DNA of 64,000 nt from Roseiarcus sp963782255 (GTDB taxonomy: Bacteria; Pseudomonadota; Alphaproteobacteria; Rhizobiales; Beijerinckiaceae): NCBI GenBank assembly GCA_963782255.1, contig CAWAIS010000001.1, forward strand, positions 1,984,001 to 2,048,000, in the 5' to 3' direction. The position numbers were made by a program, and so were the translations under genes. Below the pieces are notes generated by a model, which did no database searches, was not told the origin of the DNA, and worked only from the letters and a program-made list of their open reading frames with translations. The stretch's first letter is position 1. The number at the start of each line of letters is the position of its first letter. Positions 16,980-28,931 of this stretch are shown here, piece by piece.

Positions 16980-17450
16980 ATGTCCCGCCGACACAGCGCC
17001 GAGAAGCGCGAGATCATTCCCGACGCCAAGTTCGGCGACGTCGTCGTCGCCAAGTTCATGAACACAATCATGTACGAAGGCAAGAAGTCGGTCGCCGAGC
17101 GGATCGTCTATGGCGCGCTCGACAATGTCGAGGCCAAGGTCAAGGGCGATCCGCTTACCGTCTTCAAGCAGGCGCTCGAGAATGTCGCGCCTTCGGTGGA
17201 AGTGCGCTCGCGGCGCGTCGGCGGCGCGACCTATCAGGTGCCGGTCGAAGTGCGCACCGATCGCCGGCAGGCTCTGGCGATCCGCTGGATCATCTCGGCG
17301 GCGCGCGACCGCAACGACAAGACCATGGTGGACCGGCTTTCCGCCGAGTTGCTCGACGCCTCGAACAATCGCGGCGCCGCGGTCAAGAAACGCGAGGACA
17401 CGCATAGGATGGCCGAAGCCAACCGCGCTTTTGCGCATTACCGCTGGTAA
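16980..17450 (+). CDS. rpsG: 30S ribosomal protein S7
   Basis: 156-residue primary assembly protein of the 30S head; it contacts the 3' domain of 16S rRNA and the E site. The N-terminus MSRRHSAEKREI and the central KSVAERIVYGALDNVEAK helix are canonical. The C-terminal EANRAFAHYRW ends at the usual length. GAGAGAG lies 9-15 bases upstream of the ATG. fusA follows after 30 bp, in standard str-operon order. Confidence 0.98.
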   Translation: MSRRHSAEKREIIPDAKFGDVVVAKFMNTIMYEGKKSVAERIVYGALDNVEAKVKGDPLTVFKQALENVAPSVEVRSRRVGGATYQVPVEVRTDRRQALAIRWIISAARDRNDKTMVDRLSAELLDASNNRGAAVKKREDTHRMAEANRAFAHYRW

Positions 17451-17480
17451 TGCGGCTTCAGGCAATCGGGAAACATCGTC

Positions 17481-19556
<2,076 letters not shown>

Positions 19557-19602
19557 GGCGCGTCGCGCCGTCGAAGAAGAAGGGCCACTGAAGGAGTTCG
19601 CT

Positions 19603-20793
<1,191 letters not shown>

Positions 20794-20817
20794 AGGCTGA
20801 CGTCCAGCGAGAGAGGG

Positions 20818-20835
20818 CGGGGCGACGTCGCCCCG
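20818..20835. repeat. 18-bp perfect palindrome between tuf and rpsJ
   Basis: CGGGGCGACGTCGCCCCG reads the same on both strands. It sits in the 66-bp gap that joins the str and S10 gene blocks, where a transcript hairpin could separate or modulate the two. No T-tract follows, so it is not a simple terminator. Confidence 0.5.
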
Positions 20836-20859
20836 TCCGCGCCGGCAGGGATTTGACAG

Positions 20860-21168
<309 letters not shown>

Positions 21169-21224
21169 AGGATTTGCCGAGCGCCTCCAGTTTTTTCGCG
21201 AGCGCTCCCGAAGGATAGACGCCA

Positions 21225-21950
21225 ATGCGTTCAGGCATCATCGCAAAGAAGCTGGGCATGTCCCGCATCTTCACCGACGCGGGCGATCACGTGCCGGTCA
21301 CGGTCCTCCAGGTCGAGGGCTGTCAGGTCGTCGCGCATCGCACGCAGGAAAAGAACGGCTACACCGCGCTCCAGCTTGGCGTCGGCAAGGCCAAGGTCAA
21401 GAACGTCTCCAAGGCCGAGCGCGGGCGCTTCGCCGTCGCGCATGTCGAGCCGAAGATGCGGCTGGCCGAGTTCCGCGTCGCCGAGGACAAGATGATCCCG
21501 GTCGGGGCCGAAATCACCGCCGATCATTTCGCCGTCGGACAATATGTCGACGTCACCGGCGTGACGATCGGCAAGGGCTTCGCCGGCGCGATGAAGCGCT
21601 GGAATTTCGGCGGCTTGCGCGCGACCCACGGCGTATCGATCTCGCACCGTTCGCATGGGTCGACGGGCGGCCGTCAGGACCCCGGCAAGACCTGGAAGAG
21701 CAAGAAGATGGCCGGCCACATGGGCGTCGAGAAGGTGACGACCCAGAACCTGCGCGTCGTGCAGACCGATCCCGAGCGGGGCCTGATCCTGGTCCAGGGC
21801 GCGGTGCCGGGCAACGCGGGGGGGTGGATTGCGGTGCGCGACGCGGTGAAGAAGCCGCTGCCCAAGGACGCGCCGATTCCGGGCAAGTTCCGCGTTCACG
21901 CGGAGGCCGCCAGTGCGCCTGCGCCGGCCGAAGCGCCGAAGGGAGAGTGA
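21225..21950 (+). CDS. rplC: 50S ribosomal protein L3
   Basis: 241-residue early-assembly protein near the peptidyl-transferase centre. It begins MRSGIIAKKLGMSRIF and contains the long loop segment THGVSISHRSHGSTGGRQDP that reaches towards the active site and includes the glutamine methylated in some bacteria. A short Ala/Pro-rich tail (EAASAPAPAEAPKGE) extends the C-terminus, as in many alphaproteobacteria. rplD follows after 5 bp. Confidence 0.97.
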   Translation: MRSGIIAKKLGMSRIFTDAGDHVPVTVLQVEGCQVVAHRTQEKNGYTALQLGVGKAKVKNVSKAERGRFAVAHVEPKMRLAEFRVAEDKMIPVGAEITADHFAVGQYVDVTGVTIGKGFAGAMKRWNFGGLRATHGVSISHRSHGSTGGRQDPGKTWKSKKMAGHMGVEKVTTQNLRVVQTDPERGLILVQGAVPGNAGGWIAVRDAVKKPLPKDAPIPGKFRVHAEAASAPAPAEAPKGE

Positions 21951-21955
21951 CGCTC

Positions 21956-22576
21956 ATGAAATACGACATGACGTCGATGGACGGAACGGCCGCGGGCTCG
22001 CTTGAGCTCAGCGACGCGATCTTTGGTCTTGAGCCGCGCGCCGACATCATCGCTCGAATGGTGCGCTGGCAGCTCGCCAAGCGGCAGGCCGGCGATCACA
22101 AGACGCTGGGCCGCGGCGAGATCAACCGCACGGGCAAAAAGATGTACAAGCAGAAGGGCACCGGCGGCGCCCGTCACGGATCGGCTCGCGTGCCGCAGTT
22201 CCGCGGCGGCGGCCGCGCGATGGGCCCGGTTGCGCGGAGCCACGCCCACGACCTGCCGAAGAAGGTGCGCGCGCTCGCGCTGCGCCATGCGCTCTCGGCC
22301 AAGGTCCGCGCTGGCGGCCTCGTCGTGTGGGAAAAGGTGGAGCTCGCCGAGGGAAGGACCAAGGCGTTGCGCGAGTCCTTCGCCAGAACGGCGCTGAAGA
22401 ACGCCCTCATCATCGACGGCGCCGAAGTGCAGGAGAACTTCGCCGTCGCCGCGCGGAACCTGCCGCAGATCGACGTCCTGCCGGTCCAGGGCATCAACGT
22501 GTATGACATCATGCGCCGGGAGAAGCTCGTCTTGACCAAGGGCGCGATCGAAGCGCTGGAGGCGCGATTCAAATGA
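21956..22576 (+). CDS. rplD: 50S ribosomal protein L4
   Basis: 206-residue exit-tunnel protein; in E. coli it also regulates the S10 operon. GEINRTGKKMYKQKGTGGAR is the tunnel loop where macrolide-resistance changes map, with no obvious alteration. I use ATG 21956 (MKYDMTSMDG), five bases after the rplC stop; the longer frame from 21824 overlaps rplC and is not family-like. The stop overlaps the rplW start by 3 bases within an ATGATG. Confidence 0.96.
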   Translation: MKYDMTSMDGTAAGSLELSDAIFGLEPRADIIARMVRWQLAKRQAGDHKTLGRGEINRTGKKMYKQKGTGGARHGSARVPQFRGGGRAMGPVARSHAHDLPKKVRALALRHALSAKVRAGGLVVWEKVELAEGRTKALRESFARTALKNALIIDGAEVQENFAVAARNLPQIDVLPVQGINVYDIMRREKLVLTKGAIEALEARFK

Positions 22577-22869
22577 TGAAGGACGTTCGTCATTACGACA
22601 CGATCGTCGCGCCGGTCATAACCGAAAAGGCGACCATCGCGTCCGAAAGCAACCAGTTCGTGTTCAACGTCGCGCGCAACGCCACGAAGCCGCAGATCAA
22701 GGCGGCCATCGAGAAGCTGTTCGACGTCAAGGTAACCGCGGTCAACACGCTTTTGCGCAAGGGCAAGACCAAGGCGTTCCGCGGCATTCGCGGCCGTCAG
22801 CAGGACAAGAAGAAGGCGATCGTCACGCTGGCCGACGGCTATCGCATCGACGTGACCACAGGCCTCTGA
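22573..22869 (+). CDS. rplW: 50S ribosomal protein L23
   Basis: 98-residue protein at the tunnel exit, docking site for trigger factor and SRP. YDTIVAPVITEKATIASESN and the basic hairpin KGKTKAFRGIRGRQQDKKKA are typical. Two adjacent ATG codons (22573 and 22576) could start it; the first overlaps the rplD stop. Order rplD-rplW-rplB is standard. Confidence 0.96.
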   Translation: MMKDVRHYDTIVAPVITEKATIASESNQFVFNVARNATKPQIKAAIEKLFDVKVTAVNTLLRKGKTKAFRGIRGRQQDKKKAIVTLADGYRIDVTTGL

Positions 22870-22882
22870 GGATAGCGGACCC

Positions 22883-23722
22883 ATGGCTCTCAAGACATAC
22901 AAGCCGACGACGCCGGGGCTGCGCCAGCTCGCCCTCGTCGATCGCAGCGAACTGCACAAGGGCAAGCCGCTGAAGACCCTGACCGTCGGCAAGTCCGAAA
23001 AGGGCGGCCGCAACAACACCGGCCGCGTCACCGTCCGCTTTCGCGGCGGGGGGCACAAGCAGTCGTATCGGATGGTCGATTTCAAGCGTCGGAAGCTCGA
23101 TGTCGCGGCCAGGGTCGAGCGTCTGGAATACGACCCCAACCGGACGAGCTTCATCGCGCTGATCAAGTACGCCGACGGCGAGCAGAGCTACATCATCGCT
23201 CCGCAGCGCCTTGCGGTCGGGGACGAAGTGATCGCCGGCGTCCAGGTTGACATGAAGCCGGGTAACGCCATGCCGCTCGCCAGCATTCCGGTCGGCACGA
23301 TCGTCCATAACGTCGAGATGAAGATCGGCAAGGGCGGCGCGATCGCGCGCTCAGCCGGCTCTTACGCGCAGATTGTGGCGCGCGACCAGGGTTACGTCTC
23401 CTTACGCCTGAGTTCCGGCGAGCAGCGCCTGATTCACGGCCAGTGTTTCGCCACCGTCGGCGCGGTCTCGAATCCCGACCACATGAACGCGTCGCTGGCC
23501 AAGGCGGGCCGCAGCCGCTGGCTTGGCCGCCGGCCGCACAACCGCGGCGTCACGATGAACCCGGTCGACCATCCGCACGGCGGCGGCGAGGGCCGCACGT
23601 CCGGCGGCCGTCATCCGGTCTCGCCGTGGGGCAAGCCGACCAAGGGCATGAAGACCCGGTCCAACAAGTCGACCGACAAGTTCATCGTCGCATCGCGGCA
23701 TGCGCGCAAGAAGAAGGGCTGA
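22883..23722 (+). CDS. rplB: 50S ribosomal protein L2
   Basis: 279-residue protein essential for subunit association and peptidyl-transferase assembly. RFRGGGHKQSYRMVDFKRRK marks the N-terminal RNA-binding domain, and the C-terminal block GVTMNPVDHPHGGGEGRTSG (about 218-237) carries the conserved His region implicated in activity. The C-terminus is lysine-rich. GGATAG lies upstream of the ATG; rpsS follows after 3 bp. Confidence 0.98.
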   Translation: MALKTYKPTTPGLRQLALVDRSELHKGKPLKTLTVGKSEKGGRNNTGRVTVRFRGGGHKQSYRMVDFKRRKLDVAARVERLEYDPNRTSFIALIKYADGEQSYIIAPQRLAVGDEVIAGVQVDMKPGNAMPLASIPVGTIVHNVEMKIGKGGAIARSAGSYAQIVARDQGYVSLRLSSGEQRLIHGQCFATVGAVSNPDHMNASLAKAGRSRWLGRRPHNRGVTMNPVDHPHGGGEGRTSGGRHPVSPWGKPTKGMKTRSNKSTDKFIVASRHARKKKG

Positions 23723-23725
23723 GCC

Positions 23726-24004
23726 ATGACGCGCTCGATTTGGAAGGGACCGTTCGTCGACGGCTATCTCTTGAAGAAAGCCGACGCTGCGCGCGGATCG
23801 GGCCGTTCGGAGATCATCAAGATCTGGAGCCGCCGCTCGACCATCCTGCCGCAATTCGTCGGCCTGACCTTCGGCGTCTACAACGGCCACAAGCACATCC
23901 CCGTGCTCGTGTCGGAGGAGATGATCGGCCACAAGTTTGGCGAGTTCGCGCCGACGCGAACTTTCCACGGCCATTCCGCCGACAAGAAGGCGAAGAGGGC
24001 TTAA
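23726..24004 (+). CDS. rpsS: 30S ribosomal protein S19
   Basis: 92-residue head protein that forms a complex with S13 and contacts the A-site region. MTRSIWKGPFVDGYLL is the canonical start. IKIWSRRSTILPQFVGLTFG and GEFAPTRTFHGHSADKKAKR are also characteristic. It is packed between rplB (3 bp) and rplV (5 bp). Confidence 0.98.
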   Translation: MTRSIWKGPFVDGYLLKKADAARGSGRSEIIKIWSRRSTILPQFVGLTFGVYNGHKHIPVLVSEEMIGHKFGEFAPTRTFHGHSADKKAKRA

Positions 24005-24009
24005 CGGAC

Positions 24010-24399
24010 ATGTCCAAGCAAGCGAACCCCAGGCGTCTCGCCGACAACGAGGCCAAGGCGACCGTGCGAATGCTGCGCGTGAGCCCGCAGAAGCTCAACC
24101 TGCTCGCCCAGCTCATCCGGGGGAAGAAGGTTGCGACTGCGCTCGCCGATCTCGAATTCTCAAATAAGAGAATCTCAGTCGAGGTGAAGAAGGCGCTCGA
24201 GTCGGCGATCGCCAACGCCGAGAACAATCACGATCTCGACGTCGACGATCTCGTCGTCGCTCAGGCGTGGGTCGGCAAGGACATGGTGATGAAGCGCTTC
24301 AGCCCCCGCGCTCGCGGTCGAGCCGGGCGCATTGAAAAGCCGTTCTCGAACATCACGATCGTCGTTCGCGAAGTCGGCGACGAAGTCCAGGCGGCGTAG
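24010..24399 (+). CDS. rplV: 50S ribosomal protein L22
   Basis: 129-residue tunnel protein. AKATVRMLRVSPQKLNLLAQ begins the conserved fold, and the tunnel beta-hairpin is SPRARGRAGRIEKPFSNI, where macrolide-resistance changes arise. ATG 24010 (MSKQANPRRLADNEAKA) follows the rpsS stop by 5 bp; a much longer open frame upstream lies antisense-like over rplB/rpsS and is not real. rpsC follows after 10 bp. Confidence 0.96.
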   Translation: MSKQANPRRLADNEAKATVRMLRVSPQKLNLLAQLIRGKKVATALADLEFSNKRISVEVKKALESAIANAENNHDLDVDDLVVAQAWVGKDMVMKRFSPRARGRAGRIEKPFSNITIVVREVGDEVQAA

Positions 24400-24409
24400 G
24401 AGAGGCACT

Positions 24410-25171
24410 ATGGGTCAGAAGATCAATCCGATCGGGCTGCGCCTCGGCGTCAACCGCACCTGGGATTCGCGCTGGTATTCGAACAAGACCGAATACGGCA
24501 AGCTCCTGCACGAGGACATGAAGATCCGCGACGTGCTGATGAAGGGTCTGAAGCAGGCCGCGATCTCGAAGATCGTCATCGAGCGCCCGCACAAGAAGTG
24601 CCGGGTCAACATTCACTCGGCGCGTCCGGGCGTCGTCATCGGCAAGAAGGGTGCCGACATCGACAAGCTGCGCAAGCAGGTGGCGAAGCTGACGAACTCG
24701 GAAGTGGCGATCAACATCGTCGAGGTCCGCAAGCCCGAAATCGACGCAACGCTGGTCGCCGAGTTGATCGCGCAGCAGCTCGAGCGGCGAGTTGCTTTCC
24801 GCCGTGCGATGAAGCGCGCGGTCCAGTCGGCGATGCGGCTCGGCGCGGAAGGGATCCGCATCAACTGCTCGGGCCGTCTGGGCGGCGCGGAAATCGCCCG
24901 CCTCGAATGGTACCGCGAGGGCCGCGTGCCGCTGCACACGTTGCGCGCCGACGTCGACTACGGCGTCGCCACCGCGCACACGGCCTATGGCACCTGCGGC
25001 ATCAAGGTCTGGATCTTCAAAGGCGAAATCCTCGAGCACGATCCGATGGCGCAGGACAAGCGCCAGGCCGAGGCAGACCATTCCTCGACCCATCGTCCGC
25101 GGCGCGAGCCGCGCGAACGCGATCATCGCGACCACGGCCGCGAGCGCGAGCACGGCCGCGAAGCGGTCTGA
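24410..25171 (+). CDS. rpsC: 30S ribosomal protein S3
   Basis: 253-residue protein at the mRNA entry site, with helicase function together with S4 and S5. MGQKINPIGLRLGVNRTW is the canonical start, and the KH domain GVVIGKKGADIDKLRKQV lies at about 75-95. After the conserved C-terminal domain comes a charged tail of roughly 35 residues rich in His, Arg and Glu (RDHRDHGREREHGREAV); such tails vary among alphaproteobacteria. The start has GGAGAGG upstream. Confidence 0.97.
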   Translation: MGQKINPIGLRLGVNRTWDSRWYSNKTEYGKLLHEDMKIRDVLMKGLKQAAISKIVIERPHKKCRVNIHSARPGVVIGKKGADIDKLRKQVAKLTNSEVAINIVEVRKPEIDATLVAELIAQQLERRVAFRRAMKRAVQSAMRLGAEGIRINCSGRLGGAEIARLEWYREGRVPLHTLRADVDYGVATAHTAYGTCGIKVWIFKGEILEHDPMAQDKRQAEADHSSTHRPRREPRERDHRDHGREREHGREAV

Positions 25172-25200
25172 AGCTGCGAGCCAAGTGAAAGTCCACGACT

Positions 25201-25614
25201 ATGATGCAACCCAAGAGAACCAGGTTCCGCAAAGCCTTCAAGGGCCGTATTCGCGGCAATGCGAAGGGCGGGTTCGCGCTGAACTTCGGAGAGTACGGCC
25301 TCAAGGCCATGGAGCCTGAGCGCGTCAGCGCGCGCCAGATCGAGGCCGCCCGACGCGCGCTGACGCGTCACATGAAGCGCGCCGGACGGGTCTGGATCCG
25401 GGTGTTCCCGGATGTGCCGGTGTCGAAGAAGCCGATCGAAGTGCGCATGGGCAAGGGCAAGGGCGCGCCGGAGCTCTGGATCGCGCGCGTGGCGCCCGGT
25501 CGCATCATGTTCGAGGTCGACGGCGTGCCGGAGAACCTTGCGCGCGAGGCGTTTGCGCTCGCCGCCGCCAAGCTGCCGATCAAGACGCGCTTCGTGCAGC
25601 GCATCGCGGAATAG
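25201..25614 (+). CDS. rplP: 50S ribosomal protein L16
   Basis: 137-residue protein near the A site. QPKRTRFRKAFKGRIRGNAK and VFPDVPVSKKPIEVRMGKGK are conserved, and the second includes the arginine region that is hydroxylated in some bacteria. Two in-frame ATG codons, 25201 and 25204, are possible; the first is listed. It precedes rpmC by 13 bp. Confidence 0.97.
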   Translation: MMQPKRTRFRKAFKGRIRGNAKGGFALNFGEYGLKAMEPERVSARQIEAARRALTRHMKRAGRVWIRVFPDVPVSKKPIEVRMGKGKGAPELWIARVAPGRIMFEVDGVPENLAREAFALAAAKLPIKTRFVQRIAE

Positions 25615-25627
25615 GAGACGCGTTAAG

Positions 25628-25846
25628 ATGAAGAAGACCAGCCGCCTTTCCGATCTGCGCGTCATGACGGAAGACCAGCTCAACGACGAGGCCCTCAAGC
25701 TGAAGAAGGAGCAGTTCAACCTGCGCTTCCAGAAGGCGAGCGGGCAATTGCAGGACACCGCGCGGGTGCGCGTCGTCCGTCGCGACATCGCGCGCGTGAA
25801 AACGATCGCCGCGCAGAAGCGCGCCGGCACCAAGGCCAGGGACTAA
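25628..25846 (+). CDS. rpmC: 50S ribosomal protein L29
   Basis: 72-residue small helical protein near the tunnel exit. It carries LRVMTEDQLNDEALKLKKEQ and the LRFQKASGQLQDTARVRVVR motif typical of L29. ATG 25628 follows GGAGACG and sits 13 bp after rplP; the longer open frame from 25412 overlaps rplP. rpsQ begins 4 bp after the stop. Confidence 0.95.
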   Translation: MKKTSRLSDLRVMTEDQLNDEALKLKKEQFNLRFQKASGQLQDTARVRVVRRDIARVKTIAAQKRAGTKARD

Positions 25847-25850
25847 CAAG

Positions 25851-26108
25851 ATGCCGAAGAGAATTTTGCAGGGCGTGGTCGTGAGCGACAGGCAGGAGAA
25901 GACCCTTGTCGTGAAGGTCGAGCGCCGCTTCACGCATCCCTTGCTCAAGAAGACGGTGCGGCGGTCGAAGAACTATCACGCGCACGTCGAGAACAAGACG
26001 CAGAAGGTCGGCGACCTGGTCTCCATCGAGGAGACGCGGCCGATTTCGAAGCTGAAGCGCTGGCGCGTCATCGATGAGGCGTCGCCGGCGGTCGAGGCGC
26101 AGAGCTGA
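25851..26108 (+). CDS. rpsQ: 30S ribosomal protein S17
   Basis: 85-residue primary 16S rRNA-binding protein with an OB fold. MPKRILQGVVVSDRQEKTLV is canonical, and EETRPISKLKRWRVIDEA closes the fold. It lies 4 bp after rpmC. The 91 bp to rplN is the longest gap inside this S10/spc stretch and marks the classical S10/spc boundary. Confidence 0.97.
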   Translation: MPKRILQGVVVSDRQEKTLVVKVERRFTHPLLKKTVRRSKNYHAHVENKTQKVGDLVSIEETRPISKLKRWRVIDEASPAVEAQS

Positions 26109-26199
26109 GTTAATTCGGGGAGGCGAAGGCCTCCTTCAGGCGAAGTCCGGCGCCCAGGCGGGGGCCGGAAACCGATCTGAGAAGAAAGGCGATCAGGTC

Positions 26200-26568
26200 A
26201 TGATACAGATGCAGACCAATCTCGACGTCGCCGACAATTCTGGCGCGCGACGCGTGATGTGCATCAAGGTTTTGGGCGGATCGAAGCGGCGGTACGCTTC
26301 GATCGGCGACATCATCGTCGTCTCTGTGAAAGAGGCGATTCCGCGTGGGCGCGTCAAGAAGGGCGACGTGATGAAGGCGGTTGTGGTGCGCACCGCCAAG
26401 GATATTCGCCGCGCCGACGGATCGGTGATCCGTTTTGACTCGAACGCCGCGGTGCTGATCAACAATCAGTCCGAGCCGGTCGGCACGCGCATCTTCGGGC
26501 CGGTGCCGCGCGAACTGCGCGCGAAGAATCATGTGAAGATCATCTCGCTCGCGCCGGAGGTGCTGTGA
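26200..26568 (+). CDS. rplN: 50S ribosomal protein L14
   Basis: 122-residue subunit-interface protein. MIQMQTNLDVADNSGARRVM is diagnostic, and FGPVPRELRAKNHVKIISLA completes the C-terminus. I use ATG 26200; GAGAAGAAAGG lies upstream. The TGA overlaps the rplX ATG in TGATG, pointing to coupled translation. Confidence 0.97.
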   Translation: MIQMQTNLDVADNSGARRVMCIKVLGGSKRRYASIGDIIVVSVKEAIPRGRVKKGDVMKAVVVRTAKDIRRADGSVIRFDSNAAVLINNQSEPVGTRIFGPVPRELRAKNHVKIISLAPEVL

Positions 26569-26885
26569 TGGCCGCCAAGATCAAGAAGGGCGACCGGGTC
26601 ATCGTCACGACCGGCCGGGACAAGGGCAAGAAGGGCGAGGTGCGTCAGGTGATGCCAACCGAAGGACGCGCAATCGTCGCGGGCGTCAATCTGGTGCGCC
26701 GTCACACGCGCCAGACCGCGCAAACCGAGGGCGGCATCCTGACTAAGGAGGCGCCGATCCATCTGTCGAATCTTGCGCTCGCCGATCCCAAGTCTGGCAA
26801 GCCAACGCGCGTCGGCTTCAAGATACTCGACGACGGCCGCAAGGTCCGCGTCGCCAAGCGTTCCGGAGACCTGATCGATGGCTGA
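26568..26885 (+). CDS. rplX: 50S ribosomal protein L24
   Basis: 105-residue assembly-initiator protein at the tunnel exit. The KOW motif KKGDRVIVTTGRDKGKKGEV lies at about 5-25. The ATG overlaps the rplN stop by one base (TGATG); a GTG three bases earlier is also in frame. The stop lies inside the rplE start region, giving an 8-bp overlap. Confidence 0.96.
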   Translation: MAAKIKKGDRVIVTTGRDKGKKGEVRQVMPTEGRAIVAGVNLVRRHTRQTAQTEGGILTKEAPIHLSNLALADPKSGKPTRVGFKILDDGRKVRVAKRSGDLIDG

Positions 26886-27597
26886 GGCCAAGAACGAGAA
26901 GGGCGCAAAGCCCGCGAAGAGCGACAAGGCGCCCCCCGCCCAAAAAGGTGGGAAGGGCGCTCCCGCGCCCGCTGAGGCGAAGGGCGCCAAAGGCCGTAAG
27001 GAAGGGGGCGCGGAGGTTGCCGCGGCCGGCGCGGTCAAGGCTGCGCCGAAGGACTATGTCGCGCGCCTCAAGAAGGTCTATCAGGACGAGGTTGTGCCGA
27101 AACTCCTGAATGAGTTTGGCTACAAGAACGCGCTCGAAGTGCCGAGGCTGGACAAGATCGTCCTCAACATGGGCGTCGGCGAGGCGGTCAACGACACCAA
27201 GAAGGTGACGTCCGCCGCTGCGGATCTCGCGCTCATCGCCGGGCAGAAGCCGGTCATCACGCGCGCGCGCAAGGCGATCTCGACCTTCAAGGTGCGCGAG
27301 AACATGCCGATCGGCGCGAAGGTCACGCTTCGCAAGACCCGCATGTACGAATTCCTCGATCGTCTCGTGACGGTCGCCCTGCCGCGGGTGCGCGACTTCC
27401 GCGGGCTTGATCCGAAATCCTTCGACGGGCGGGGCAATTATGCGCTCGGCGTCAAGGAACACATCATTTTCCCCGAGATCGACTACGACAAGGCCGAGGC
27501 CATGCTAGGCCTCGACATCGTGGTCTGCACGACAGCGAAGACCGACGCGGAAGCGCGGGCCTTGCTGCACGCGTTCAACTTCCCGTTCCGGCAGTGA
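26878..27597 (+). CDS. rplE: 50S ribosomal protein L5 with long N-terminal extension
   Basis: 239 residues, against about 180-185 in the usual family. The conserved core starts at about residue 58 (YVARLKKVYQDEVVPKLLNE) and runs through KIVLNMGVGEAVNDTKKV and GRGNYALGVKEHIIFPEIDY to the end. L5 binds 5S rRNA. The first ~57 residues are a Lys/Ala/Pro/Gly-rich low-complexity arm without predicted fold. ATG 26878 overlaps rplX by 8 bp. No in-frame ATG lies closer to the core, so the arm seems to be translated. Confidence 0.94.
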   Translation: MAEAKNEKGAKPAKSDKAPPAQKGGKGAPAPAEAKGAKGRKEGGAEVAAAGAVKAAPKDYVARLKKVYQDEVVPKLLNEFGYKNALEVPRLDKIVLNMGVGEAVNDTKKVTSAAADLALIAGQKPVITRARKAISTFKVRENMPIGAKVTLRKTRMYEFLDRLVTVALPRVRDFRGLDPKSFDGRGNYALGVKEHIIFPEIDYDKAEAMLGLDIVVCTTAKTDAEARALLHAFNFPFRQ

Positions 27598-27634
27598 GCG
27601 ATAAAGCTTAGACGCGGAAAATTGGAGGCCTTTG

Positions 27635-27940
27635 ATGGCAAAGAAGAGTGCAATCGAGAACAATCTGCGCAAGCAGCGGCTGGTGAAGAAATACGCCGGC
27701 CGGAGGAAGCGTCTGCTCGCGCTCGCCAACGACGAGGCGCGTCCGATGGAGGAGCGCTTCGAGGCGCGCCTGAGACTCGCGGAGTTGCCGCGCAACGGGT
27801 CGATCGTGCGCGTGCGCAATCGCTGCGAGGTGACGGGCCGGCCGCGCGGCTTTTATCGCAAGATGAAGATGTCGCGCATTGCGCTCCGCGAACTGGGCAA
27901 CCGAGGCCTTATCCCGGGCCTGGTGAAGTCGAGCTGGTGA
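27635..27940 (+). CDS. rpsN: 30S ribosomal protein S14
   Basis: 101-residue long, zinc-independent form of S14, a late-assembling 30S head protein. It has no CxxC zinc motifs; NRCEVTGRPRGFYRKMKMSR is the conserved C-terminal block. ATG 27635 follows TTGGAGG at good distance. The order rplE-rpsN-rpsH is the standard spc order. Confidence 0.97.
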   Translation: MAKKSAIENNLRKQRLVKKYAGRRKRLLALANDEARPMEERFEARLRLAELPRNGSIVRVRNRCEVTGRPRGFYRKMKMSRIALRELGNRGLIPGLVKSSW

Positions 27941-27953
27941 GGAGGCGACCATC

Positions 27954-28352
27954 ATGGCAGTGAACGATCCCCTCGGCGACATGCTTACCCGCATCCGCAA
28001 TGCGCAAATGCGCAAGCGCCGCAGGGTGACGACGCCCGGCTCCTCGCTTCGCAAGAAGGTTCTCGACGTGCTCGAGGCCGAAGGCTTCATTCGAGGCTAT
28101 TCGAGCACGGACTATGGCAACGGCCGTAGCGAGTTCGAGATCGAGCTCAAGTACTTCGACAACGAGCCCGTCATCCGCAAGCTCGAGCGCGTCTCCAAGC
28201 CCGGCCGGCGGGTCTATGCGACCGTGGACGCGATGCCGCGCGTCGCAAACGGCCTCGGCGTCGCGATCCTCTCGACGCCGAAAGGCGTCATGGCTGACCA
28301 CGCCGCGCGCGAGAACCACGTCGGCGGCGAAGTCCTCTGCACCGTCTTCTAG
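27954..28352 (+). CDS. rpsH: 30S ribosomal protein S8
   Basis: 132-residue 16S rRNA-binding protein of the 30S platform; in E. coli it represses the spc operon by binding its mRNA. NDPLGDMLTRIRNAQMRKRR is canonical, and the C-terminal RNA-binding GLGVAILSTPKGVMADHAA lies near 100-120. GAGGAGG stands 9 bases before the ATG. Confidence 0.97.
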   Translation: MAVNDPLGDMLTRIRNAQMRKRRRVTTPGSSLRKKVLDVLEAEGFIRGYSSTDYGNGRSEFEIELKYFDNEPVIRKLERVSKPGRRVYATVDAMPRVANGLGVAILSTPKGVMADHAARENHVGGEVLCTVF

Positions 28353-28384
28353 GCGGGACGAAGCAAAGAAACGGAACTGAGCCC

Positions 28385-28918
28385 ATGTCTCGTATCGGCA
28401 AGAAGCCCGTCGCCATTCCGTCCGGCGTCACTGCGAAGCTGGACGGTCAGACGATCGCCGTCAAAGGTGCGAAGGGCGAACTCAAGTTCACCGCTCCTGA
28501 CGAAGTGTCGGTCTCGATCGACGACGGCGCCGTGCATGTCAAACCGCTCAGCGAGGACAAACGCGACCGGGCGATGTGGGGCATGACGCGCGCGCAGATC
28601 GCGAACCTGGTCGGCGGCGTCACCCACGGCTTCGAGAAGAAGCTCGAGATCAACGGCGTCGGCTACAAGGCGGTGATCGCGGGGAAGAACCTGCAACTCT
28701 CGCTCGGCTACAGCCACGACGTCATATATCCGATCCCGGCCGGCGTGACGATTACGACGCCGAAGCCAACGGAGATCACGATCGCCGGAATCGACAAGCG
28801 CCAGGTGGGCCAGATCGCCGCGGAAATCCGCGCGTTCCGCGGCCCCGAACCCTACAAGGGCAAGGGCGTGAAGTATGTCGGCGAATTCATCTTCCGCAAG
28901 GAAGGCAAGAAGAAGTAA
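28385..28918 (+). CDS. rplF: 50S ribosomal protein L6
   Basis: 177-residue protein near the factor-binding centre. MSRIGKKPVAIPSGVTAKLD is canonical, and the two repeated L6 domains end with the signature RGPEPYKGKGVKYVGEFIF. It lies 32 bp after rpsH and 13 bp before rplR. Confidence 0.98.
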   Translation: MSRIGKKPVAIPSGVTAKLDGQTIAVKGAKGELKFTAPDEVSVSIDDGAVHVKPLSEDKRDRAMWGMTRAQIANLVGGVTHGFEKKLEINGVGYKAVIAGKNLQLSLGYSHDVIYPIPAGVTITTPKPTEITIAGIDKRQVGQIAAEIRAFRGPEPYKGKGVKYVGEFIFRKEGKKK

Positions 28919-28931
28919 GAGGCGTTTGGCC

